Below, piece after piece: positions 8,349-15,179 of a DNA stretch of 28,830 nucleotides. The stretch lies in the NCBI GenBank assembly GCA_044346175.1, contig JBIIZQ010000024.1, forward strand, positions 1 to 28,830, read 5' to 3'. This DNA comes from JBJTUH01 sp044346175. Its GTDB lineage: Bacteria; Cyanobacteriota; Vampirovibrionia; Vampirovibrionales; JAJTHC01. Both the position numbers and the translations under genes were made by a program. Positions within the stretch are counted from its first letter, which is position 1, and every line of letters starts with the position of its first letter. The notes below the pieces were generated by a model, which was given only the letters and a program-made list of their open reading frames with translations, searched no databases and was not told the origin of the DNA.

Positions 8349-9305
8349 ATGCCCAATTTAAAAGATATTCGCCGACGTATTAAAAGCGTCAAAAGTACTC
8401 AAAAAATCACCCAAGCCATGAAGATGGTCGCTGCTGCTAAGGTCAAGCGTGCCGAGCAAGCCATGAAAGCTTCTCGCCCGTTTACCGATGAACTCAAAGC
8501 CATTTTTCTTCAAGCACTCAAGGGGTACAAACCCTCTGAGGATGCTCTTCAGCAAAACCCCGTGTTGTCTCTTTTGAAACCCCGTCCTGTTAAAGCCATT
8601 GCCCTTGTGGTGATGATGGCAGATAGAGGTCTCTGTGGTGGATACAATACGACCCTTATTAAGGCGATGAACGCTAAAATTGAGTCTTACTTGGCTCAAG
8701 GAATTCGTGTTCGGGTGTATCCTGTTGGTAATAAAGCGATTCAAGCTGTGAAGCGTCTTGGCGACAAAGTCCAAATTGCAATGACCCTTCATAGTATGAG
8801 TGTACAGCCCAAGCCCATTCATGGCACCAAGCTTGCACGTCAGTTAGTAGAGCAGTTCTTAAAAACACGTATTGATAGTATTGAGGTACTTTCTACGCGC
8901 TTTAAATCCATGGTGCAATATGAAGTTGAGCATCAAGTGTTGCTACCGCTTACGGTGGCACAACTCACTGAGAATATTCACCAAGAAGCACTTCGGAAGG
9001 CTGAATCGGGCGATGTGCATGCCGTTGAAACGGTGCGTAAAGAGCTACTCTTGGAGCCTAGCCCTCAGGATGTGTTGAATACGCTTATTCCGATGGTGTT
9101 GGCACGTCTCCTTTATAGTTTACTTCTTGAAGCTGCTGCTTGTGAGTTGTCTTCTCGGATGACGGCGATGTCCAATGCGACCAAAAATGCTTCCGAGCTT
9201 GTGGCACGTCTTGCACTTGTGTATAACAAGGCGCGTCAATCTGCGATTACTCAAGAGTTGCTTGAAGTGGTCGGTGGGTCAGAAGCTTTAAAAGCCAAGG
9301 GCTAG
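8349..9305 (+). CDS. atpG: F0F1 ATP synthase subunit gamma
   Basis: The central-shaft subunit of F1, 318 residues. Both ends match the family closely: MPNLKDIRRRIKSVKSTQKI with ITQAMKMVAAAK at the start, and SSRMTAMSNATKNASELV plus YNKARQSAITQELLEVV at the end, the two helices of the shaft coiled coil. MADRGLCGGYN near residue 95 is also standard. Between VLLPL and EPSPQDVL (about residues 200-235) there is a stretch of about 34 residues, longer than in E. coli gamma but, as I recall, shorter than the regulatory insertion of cyanobacterial and plastid gamma. It is the last atp gene here. In cyanobacterial nomenclature this gene is called atpC. Confidence 0.97.
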   Translation: MPNLKDIRRRIKSVKSTQKITQAMKMVAAAKVKRAEQAMKASRPFTDELKAIFLQALKGYKPSEDALQQNPVLSLLKPRPVKAIALVVMMADRGLCGGYNTTLIKAMNAKIESYLAQGIRVRVYPVGNKAIQAVKRLGDKVQIAMTLHSMSVQPKPIHGTKLARQLVEQFLKTRIDSIEVLSTRFKSMVQYEVEHQVLLPLTVAQLTENIHQEALRKAESGDVHAVETVRKELLLEPSPQDVLNTLIPMVLARLLYSLLLEAAACELSSRMTAMSNATKNASELVARLALVYNKARQSAITQELLEVVGGSEALKAKG

Positions 9306-9330
9306 TCTCAAGCTTTTGTAGCGGTGTACG

Positions 9331-9364
9331 AAGAAGGATGTATCTATTTGGATACGTCCTTCTT
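9331..9364 (+). terminator. Rho-independent terminator of the ATP synthase operon
   Basis: AAGAAGGATGTATC (9331-9344) and GATACGTCCTTCTT (9351-9364) form a 14-bp stem with one G-U pair and a 6-base loop, 25 bases after the gamma stop. The T-rich 3' arm gives a modest T-run. It marks the end of the operon and supports the absence of beta and epsilon from this transcript. Confidence 0.8.
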
Positions 9365-9411
9365 TCTGTGTACTGTAACGCTTTGAGAGTGCCTGATATG
9401 GTCTTGGTTGT

Positions 9412-10125
9412 ATGATGATGTTTTTTAGCTTAATGTGGCGTGCAGAGAAGCTTAGTTTGCTGATTTTGAGCGTTGTTTGTATGTTGCTTGCTTTTGAGAC
9501 AACGCTGGTGAGTGTGTTTGCGGGCTATCCGAGTGCTTCTCCTGCAATACAGTGGGATTATACGGACACAGGGGTTCGAGGGGTTGTGCTACGTCAAGGC
9601 ACCCGACTCACCGTGACAAGTTATACCCCTTTGAGTACGCAAAGTAATCAAGAGGGTGACCTCGTTGAGGCTCGCTTGGAAGGGGCTGTTTTTGTTGATA
9701 ATGAAAAAGTATTGAGTAAAAATACCAAGCTCTGGGGGCATGTGGTGCAACTGGAGGAGCCTCTTCAGGGGCGCGATGCAATTCTTAAAGTCGTGTTTGA
9801 CCGTTTAGTGCAACCTGATGGGCAAGAGTCTGCACTTAAAGCCCATGTCGTGACGGAAAATGATGATGGCCTTTGGGGTGGCGAAATAACCCCCTACACC
9901 ATCCCGTATTATGTGACCCATCGTGTTTGGCATCTTGGTGAATATAATCAACTACGTTACGGTGGTATACGTGCTATGGGGAAGCATGTCAGCTTGCCTG
10001 TAGGCGACCACTGGGGGATTGTTTTGGATGAACCCATACAGTTGGTGGTGCCTGTGAGTCAGCCTCCTCATGACCCCTGTCCAGCAGAAACCATGGTGCG
10101 TTATGACCCTATTGAAGGATGGTAA
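9412..10125 (+). CDS. Exported or membrane-anchored protein of unknown function
   Basis: A 237-residue protein that I cannot assign to a named family. A hydrophobic stretch (about residues 13-38) near the N-terminus looks like an uncleaved signal anchor or signal peptide, ending in VFAGYPSAS. The rest is predicted mostly beta. The middle reads VVLRQGTRLTVTSYTPLSTQ, then GDLVEARLEGAVFVDNEKVL, then LWGHVVQLEEPLQGRD. That pattern (hydrophobic-GD-V-A-L with a later G-V-V step) recalls small beta-barrel periplasmic domains that control the release or stability of envelope components, but this is only a resemblance. It starts with three ATGs and a poor ribosome site. It lies after the atp terminator, so it probably has its own promoter, and ends just before a two-way terminator. 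Confidence 0.75.
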   Translation: MMMFFSLMWRAEKLSLLILSVVCMLLAFETTLVSVFAGYPSASPAIQWDYTDTGVRGVVLRQGTRLTVTSYTPLSTQSNQEGDLVEARLEGAVFVDNEKVLSKNTKLWGHVVQLEEPLQGRDAILKVVFDRLVQPDGQESALKAHVVTENDDGLWGGEITPYTIPYYVTHRVWHLGEYNQLRYGGIRAMGKHVSLPVGDHWGIVLDEPIQLVVPVSQPPHDPCPAETMVRYDPIEGW

Positions 10126-10131
10126 GCACAA

Positions 10132-10162
10132 AAAACGTCCTCTAAACAAAAGAGGACGTTTT
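10132..10162. terminator. Two-way intrinsic terminator between convergent genes
   Basis: AAAACGTCCTCT (10132-10143) and AGAGGACGTTTT (10151-10162) form a perfect 12-bp stem with a 7-base A-rich loop. A-runs on one side and T-runs on the other make it usable in both directions, for the exported protein gene (+) and the HEAT-repeat gene (-). Confidence 0.88.
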
Positions 10163-10188
10163 GAAGCAATGGGTTAGGCGACAGAAAC

Positions 10189-11061
10189 CTAAAAGGCTAC
10201 GACAGCAGGACTACCCGCTTTACGAGGGGTTTGTGCGCCAGGAAGATTCTGCCAATTCTCGGACATAATCATCTTGTAGGCTTTGAGTGCCATATCTTCC
10301 ACTTCGCCTAATTCATCAGCACCCATAATCAGTTGACGTAGAGGCAATAAGGCACGAGGGTCTTTGAGGAATCCGAGCGCTTGGGCAGTGCCTGCACGCA
10401 CTAACGAGTTTTCTTCACGGTTTTCAAGGGTTGTAATCAGTGCAGGAACGGCACGACGGTCACGTAATTTACCTAATGACTGAACGGCATAAATACGAAC
10501 GTTCACCCACTCATCATTTAACATGGTCACCAAGTGTTCCACCGCAGAGGTGTCACCCAGTTCCCCTAAAGCACGGGTGGCATCACAACGGACGTTGACT
10601 TTTTCACTCTTAAGGCTTTCAATAAGAGGCTTCACAGCAATAGGACCAATTTCAATGAGTGCATCGGCTGAGGTCATACATACTTGGCTATTGGGGTCGC
10701 TGAGGGCTTCAACCAAAGGAAGCACGACATCTTCTCCTCCCAAACGCCCTAAGGCACGAGAGGCACGTACACGCACATCAACGTTACGGTCTTCCTGTAA
10801 CGATTCAATAAGAGGATGCACTGCATCTGGATGCCCTAATTCTCCTAAAGCACGTGCTGCATAAAGACGCACAGAACCATTTTTGTCAAACTTAAGGGCT
10901 TCAATCAAAGGTTCTACGGCATTGAAATCGCCCATTTCACCCAGCATACGTGCCGCATTGTAGCGAATTTTCTCTGAGGAGCTACTTTTGAGGTCATGCA
11001 CGAGTTGTTCAAAAGACTTTTGTACAGCTTGCTTTTTGCCAGAGGTGGTTGTAACAGCCAT
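10189..11061 (-). CDS. HEAT-repeat (PBS-lyase-like) protein
   Basis: The 290-residue protein is built of about seven HEAT-like repeats of roughly 30 residues between residues 30 and 270. The recurring unit is A-R-A-L-G-E-L-G-D/H-x-x-A-V-x-P-L-I-E-A/S-L, for example AARALGELGHPDAVHPLIESL-type stretches. These are the repeats also found in phycobilisome lyases such as CpcE, but here they form a plain solenoid with no pigment genes nearby, so a protein-binding scaffold is more likely than a lyase. A short N-terminal basic segment (TTSGKKQAVQKSFEQLVHDL) and a C-terminal tail frame the repeats. AAGGA lies seven bases before the ATG. It is monocistronic: a shared terminator downstream and the long AT-rich gap upstream. 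Confidence 0.9.
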   Translation of the reverse strand: MAVTTTSGKKQAVQKSFEQLVHDLKSSSSEKIRYNAARMLGEMGDFNAVEPLIEALKFDKNGSVRLYAARALGELGHPDAVHPLIESLQEDRNVDVRVRASRALGRLGGEDVVLPLVEALSDPNSQVCMTSADALIEIGPIAVKPLIESLKSEKVNVRCDATRALGELGDTSAVEHLVTMLNDEWVNVRIYAVQSLGKLRDRRAVPALITTLENREENSLVRAGTAQALGFLKDPRALLPLRQLIMGADELGEVEDMALKAYKMIMSENWQNLPGAQTPRKAGSPAVVAF

Positions 11062-11849
11062 GTAAACATCCTTTTCGAGGGCAGAGAATATAAAGAGTTA
11101 ATATAGGAAAGTATAAAACCAACAAGCGTACACTACATAAGGCAGTGCGACTTGCATAACCAAGCCTTTTGAACCCCTAAACCTTTCAATGGGCGATGTC
11201 ATACGGCGTAAGCCTTTTCTCAAGAGAGGTATCCTATCCGAAGCAGACGTTGCGTAAAGAGAGTCACTTTTATATTTCCTACCTCAATAATAAGAGGGGA
11301 TAAAAGATAACTACTTTCGCTTAAAACGCATGAGGATATGTAAAGACACCAAGAGCAAAAGGTTTTAGTTAAAATAAAGTTTTTAATGCTGTGAGCAACG
11401 ATTAGAAACTTTACTTTACGCAGGAAACATTGCCTAAAGGATACAGTGTGCAAAAAGATGCAAGGGGTTGTCAAAGGAACATCAAACGCTTAAAAAAAGA
11501 TAAAACCTAGCTATGAGCATAAAGGTACTCATAGGGAAAACTTGTGCTATATCAAAAAAGGTAAGGAATACCCCACTCAACCACTCTAAAACACTTAAAA
11601 AGGCACCCAAAACAAAACCCTTGGTACAAAGGTTTTAATAAACGAAGGTGTTGTTTAAAGTAAAGTAATAGTGTTACTAGAGGGAGGTTAGTGTTAAAGT
11701 GACAAGTTCCATGTTTATTACAATACCATTTTTTTTTCCACTTGCCAAGGGGGTAAATCATTTTTATTTAAACCCGATGCCTTTCAAGATACATTGGAGA
11801 GGCATCGGGTGAATGTAGGGGATGCTATCGTGGTGTGATAGAGAGGGTA
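11062..11849. other. AT-rich intergenic region without a recognisable gene
   Basis: This 788-base stretch lies upstream of the HEAT-repeat gene and downstream of gghA, both on the minus strand. It is visibly richer in A+T than its surroundings. Minus-strand open frames of 84 and 69 codons exist but have Cys/Phe/Leu-rich, unstructured translations with no family look, so I do not call them. It holds a 7-bp inverted repeat (11511-11517 with 11528-11534), a weaker one around 11614-11636, and the gghA terminator at its right end. The promoter of the HEAT gene should lie at its left end; I see no convincing -35/-10 pair. An unrecognised small RNA cannot be excluded. Confidence 0.6.
11772..11810 (-). 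terminator. Intrinsic terminator of gghA
   Basis: ACCCGATGCCTTTC (11772-11785) pairs with GAGAGGCATCGGGT (11797-11810), a 14-bp stem with one G-U pair, about 40 bases after the gghA stop. On the minus strand the stem is followed by TTTAAATAAAAA, a broken T-run. It fits a terminator for the minus-strand gene. Confidence 0.7.
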
Positions 11850-14800
11850 TTACGGCAGGGAGCGTGTGAGTAAAAGGGCTTGTCCATTCGTAATGTGTGT
11901 GAGTACAAGGTTGGATGCAACCTCTTTACCGACTTGAGAACTTAATCCTTCAGAGACTGCCACGACTTCCCAAGCAGTAGGTGCCTCTGTCATTTGCGGT
12001 GGGAGGTACTCCTGAAGGGATAATCTTGGTAGAGGGGCTCCTTCCATCATAGCGATAAGTGCCACTTGTTTTTTACCTTCGGGGTTAGTACGCCACCCGT
12101 AGTAAAGTGTATTGGACAAAATGGTATCGCCTTTATCGGAGAAAAAGGCACCCGTATTTTTCGCTCCATTCACAATAATACGTCGATTAAAAAAGTCTTT
12201 TGTAAGGTCATTCACAGGGTTGTAGGCAAGCCAAGGGTTTTCTTGACGAAACGCCCGCAAGCTGTAGTGATACTGGGTGGTTGTTTCAGACAAAGCACTT
12301 TCATACCGATGCACTTGTGTGCTTTCTTTCGCATCTTCCATGAAGGCCATGGCAAACTGTTTGAGTTTTTCAGGAGTCAGGGGTTTGAGGGCTTCAGGGC
12401 AGCAAGCGATAAGTTCGGGTATTTTGGCCCAAGCTTCAAGGTCGTAGGCGTGTTCTTGTGCCGAGGCTTCTAATAATCTTGCAAATGCTTGACGGTCTGA
12501 GGGCATTGTACTTTGTGCCAAATACCTTAAGTAAGCGATTTTCTGGGCGACGGGGTCATGCTGAACGTCAGGATGGTATACGGCCATGCGTTCTAAAAAG
12601 GCACGTGCGAAATGGACCTTACGTTCAGACTCTAAAGTATCTTTTTGAATCTGTTTTAGAATCTGGGCGAGCGTATTGCGTTTTGCATCATCAAAAGGGT
12701 TTAATAATGACTGTGTATAACCTTGTAAAGCACCCAGGGTATCAAACCATCCGAGTCCTTCAGGACATTGAGAGGACTCAGGGGGGTCTACAAGGCTGAG
12801 TACCATTGTGGCATCTGTTTTGATACGCTCGTGATGCTCAAAGAGAACATCCAAGAACCCTTGAGGTGCGTCTTGATGTTGAGGGTCTTTTGCAAGGCTG
12901 TGACGGGTATGAAACCCAAGTGCTTTGAGGCGAGGGAATAACTCAGGCCGCTGATACCGTGCTTCATTGATATACCAGTTTAGAAATCGATTTCCCTCAT
13001 CGGCCACGACTTTGACACCGTATTGGCAATCTGTATTGCGGAAGAAAAGCCATGGTGTGTGTACCAAGGCGTTTAGGAAGAACATGGGGGCACCTGGTAA
13101 AAAGCCGAGTACTAATGCTGAGAGGGCGGGATTATCTAAAGCGTTGTGGGTAGCACTTTGATAATCTTCTCCTAGGTGGTCATTATAGTAGGCTTCCACT
13201 GAGGTGCCTTCTTGATAGCGAGACCCAGCTTGGGGCAGTGTGAGACGATAAAAGTAGCGGGCATTGTCATGGTTGGAATGCCCTGTAATCCAATTTTCAC
13301 CGTCTTTAAAAGTATCTTTAAAACGGTCCCATTTGGTTTGAAACCATTTGAATTTGCCATGGACGTTGTGGGCAAAAATTAAGGAACCCCATTGTTTGAC
13401 ACGGTCGTTATCGGGGAGCTGTCGTCCCAAGATGTGTTCCGTGTAGGTCGCATTGTAAAGCCAGTTCATATCGTTGGGCCAAGGTCGTCCATCTTCTACG
13501 TTCATATCCAAGCGTCGTTGAATGATGGGGTACTGTGACCCTTCTCCCACCGTTTGATGGGTGGTCACCATGGCTTGAATAAACGCATCATCCTGAATCC
13601 TGAAACCTGTGGTGGGGTCGACCGTCTGGACAAAATCTTGTCCGCCATCCACACGTACGCAGTCATAGCCATACTGTATTTTTCGTCGGTACATTTCCAA
13701 GAGAATGGCACGTACCATGGGGGTGCTGTAGGCAAGGTCTCTCCCGTACATATTTGCCCCTCTAAAGTAAGCACTATGGGTATATTTTAGAAGTTCTGGC
13801 AAAGCGGACTCTCCTTCAGGGGTGGCGAGGAGTGCAGCCCCTTGAAAATCAGCATGTCCCAAGACGGCATCGAGTGAGAGTTGAATCGGGGTTGGGAACG
13901 TGTGGAGGGTTTCGATAAAGGCAAGTAACTCATGGGGTTTGCCTGACTGGGTAATGCTTGGGTTAATCGATGCTGTACCAATGATAGGTGTGTCGTAGCC
14001 CCAGTTAGAGATATCAGGCTTTTTGAGTGATACGGGGATGGGTTCAGGAGTCGTGTGATGTTCAGTAGACTCGTATTGAAAAAACTCTCCGTAAGGATGT
14101 GTGGTTGCTTCACGTTCTACGGGCGGGACTTCGGGGGTGAGTTCAAAGGTATCAAAGCCAAGGTATAGGCACTCTGAGGGGGTGAGTCCTGCGGTATCTG
14201 CTTGCCCTTGGCTTCTATTTTCAAGTATTTTTTTGGCGATGCGTTGGAGCTTCTCGGTGAGTGCTGCGAGGGTTCCCTGTGATGTTGCCGTTTCAGGATG
14301 GATTTCTAAGGTCGTTCCGATACTCTTGGCACGGTATGAGCCATCCTCGTATCGGTGGCTGTAGTGTTGCGTGAAATATGCCATGTCCTTACGTCGTGCC
14401 AGAACCCCTGCCATGTCATAAAGCTCCGTGGGGGCATAGACTCCGAAAGGAAATGAATACCCGAGGGGGTCTCTTAAAATGAATGCTTCCTCCGTTGTGT
14501 TTTGGGGAGATGTTTTGAAACGAAGCCAATAAAAAGCACCGTCGTTACTTTCATTGCCAAAGGGTAAGCCTTCATATACCCCCAGAAGAAAGTCACCGCA
14601 GGCAACGATGGGGAGGCAGACACGTTGCATGGCGTGTACTCTTTGCTCGCCCCGTTCCCAAGTGTTGAGTTGAAGGTTGTCTTGTGGCATAAAAACTTCC
14701 AAATAAAACGCATCCGTTTTCCCCTGAAGTGTACCTGTCGTTAAGCCTGGCACCCAAAAGCCTATGAGGGCGAGATGCTCGTCATGTCGTCGAGAGCCTA

Positions 14801-14963
14801 AATAGTGCTTTGCGATGTGTTGTGCTTCTGAAAAGCTTTGCGGTTGTCCCTGAGGGTCGAGATGCTTCTGAAGACCTTCCACATAAGCCTGTGTGGCTTC
14901 ACGATGTATTTGTACAAGCGGTTGGTTAAGCAATGGTTGCGTAGAGACACTTTGAGACAACAT
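11850..14963 (-). CDS. gghA: GH13-like glycosidase, probable glucosylglycerol hydrolase
   Basis: A 1037-residue alpha-amylase-superfamily protein whose segments match what I recall of cyanobacterial GghA (Slr1670 type), which breaks the osmolyte glucosylglycerol into glucose and glycerol. Catalytic-barrel motifs from this start: LDAVLGHADFQ (region I, D365); CVRVDGGQDF (region II, candidate nucleophile D439); NVEDGRPWP (candidate acid/base E490); and GHSNHDNAR (region IV, H565-D566). The N-terminal part (IGFWVPGLTTG, FYLEVFMPQD, RDPLGYSFPFGVYAPTELYD) and the segments KPDISNWGYDTPIIG and HTFPTPIQ also fit GghA. No signal peptide, so cytoplasmic. AAGGAG eleven bases before ATG 14963 favours this start over the in-frame ATG 15005. 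The role of the C-terminal third is unclear. Substrate is inferred; another GH13 sucrose/glucoside activity is the alternative. Confidence 0.72.
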   Translation of the reverse strand: MLSQSVSTQPLLNQPLVQIHREATQAYVEGLQKHLDPQGQPQSFSEAQHIAKHYLGSRRHDEHLALIGFWVPGLTTGTLQGKTDAFYLEVFMPQDNLQLNTWERGEQRVHAMQRVCLPIVACGDFLLGVYEGLPFGNESNDGAFYWLRFKTSPQNTTEEAFILRDPLGYSFPFGVYAPTELYDMAGVLARRKDMAYFTQHYSHRYEDGSYRAKSIGTTLEIHPETATSQGTLAALTEKLQRIAKKILENRSQGQADTAGLTPSECLYLGFDTFELTPEVPPVEREATTHPYGEFFQYESTEHHTTPEPIPVSLKKPDISNWGYDTPIIGTASINPSITQSGKPHELLAFIETLHTFPTPIQLSLDAVLGHADFQGAALLATPEGESALPELLKYTHSAYFRGANMYGRDLAYSTPMVRAILLEMYRRKIQYGYDCVRVDGGQDFVQTVDPTTGFRIQDDAFIQAMVTTHQTVGEGSQYPIIQRRLDMNVEDGRPWPNDMNWLYNATYTEHILGRQLPDNDRVKQWGSLIFAHNVHGKFKWFQTKWDRFKDTFKDGENWITGHSNHDNARYFYRLTLPQAGSRYQEGTSVEAYYNDHLGEDYQSATHNALDNPALSALVLGFLPGAPMFFLNALVHTPWLFFRNTDCQYGVKVVADEGNRFLNWYINEARYQRPELFPRLKALGFHTRHSLAKDPQHQDAPQGFLDVLFEHHERIKTDATMVLSLVDPPESSQCPEGLGWFDTLGALQGYTQSLLNPFDDAKRNTLAQILKQIQKDTLESERKVHFARAFLERMAVYHPDVQHDPVAQKIAYLRYLAQSTMPSDRQAFARLLEASAQEHAYDLEAWAKIPELIACCPEALKPLTPEKLKQFAMAFMEDAKESTQVHRYESALSETTTQYHYSLRAFRQENPWLAYNPVNDLTKDFFNRRIIVNGAKNTGAFFSDKGDTILSNTLYYGWRTNPEGKKQVALIAMMEGAPLPRLSLQEYLPPQMTEAPTAWEVVAVSEGLSSQVGKEVASNLVLTHITNGQALLLTRSLP

Positions 14964-15042
14964 GGCACAACATACTCCTTGAGAGGTAAGGATGGATGAT
15001 ATCAAACGGAAATAGTACGGAGAAAGAGGAGAAACCTTTTGG

Positions 15043-15098
15043 TATTTGCAAGTCGTGACAAGATGTTATATTTGCAATAGTATAACGTTAACATCTTG
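15043..15098. promoter_or_regulatory. Operator-like inverted and direct repeats in the gghA / ATP-grasp divergent region
   Basis: CAAGATGTTA (15059-15068) and TAACATCTTG (15089-15098) are perfect 10-bp inverted repeats, 20 bases apart, about three helical turns centre to centre. Nested inside are GTTATA (15065-15070) and TATAAC (15081-15086). TATTTGCAA occurs twice as a direct repeat (15043-15051 and 15069-15077), 26 bases apart. All this lies in the 216-base gap between the two divergent starts. The layout suits a dimeric regulator or cooperative pair controlling both genes. No regulator gene is adjacent. Confidence 0.55.
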
Positions 15099-15122
15099 CG
15101 TTCCCTATGATTTAAGTATGAT
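15096..15122 (+). promoter_or_regulatory. Possible promoter of the ATP-grasp-like gene
   Basis: Two -10-like hexamers TATGAT occur at 15106-15111 and 15117-15122. For the second, TTGCGT (15096-15101) is a poor -35 at 15 bases, overlapping the right arm of the inverted repeat. The first lacks a good -35. If real, a protein bound to the repeat would block or touch the polymerase. Confidence 0.35.
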
Positions 15123-15179
15123 AAAAGAGGATATTGGGTACAACCTCTTCATTAAGGATATTGAGAAATTTTTTAGAGT

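Noticed and set aside
10523..10864. 113-codon plus-strand open frame inside the HEAT-repeat gene
   Set aside because: Antisense shadow of the repeat region; the Ser/Arg/Thr-rich repetitive translation mirrors the repeats of the real gene.
11220..11761. Two minus-strand frames of 84 and 69 codons in the AT-rich gap
   Set aside because: Cys/Phe/Leu-rich translations without domain or signal features and without ribosome sites; AT-rich DNA gives such frames by chance.
12066..12473. 135-codon plus-strand open frame inside gghA
   Set aside because: Entirely antisense to a gene with intact catalytic motifs; no ribosome site or family resemblance.
11850..14963. Reading the GH13-like protein as a plain alpha-amylase or sucrose phosphorylase
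   Set aside because: The long N-terminal part, the VRVDGGQDF and EDGRPWP segments and the overall length fit the GghA type better, though substrate is not proven.
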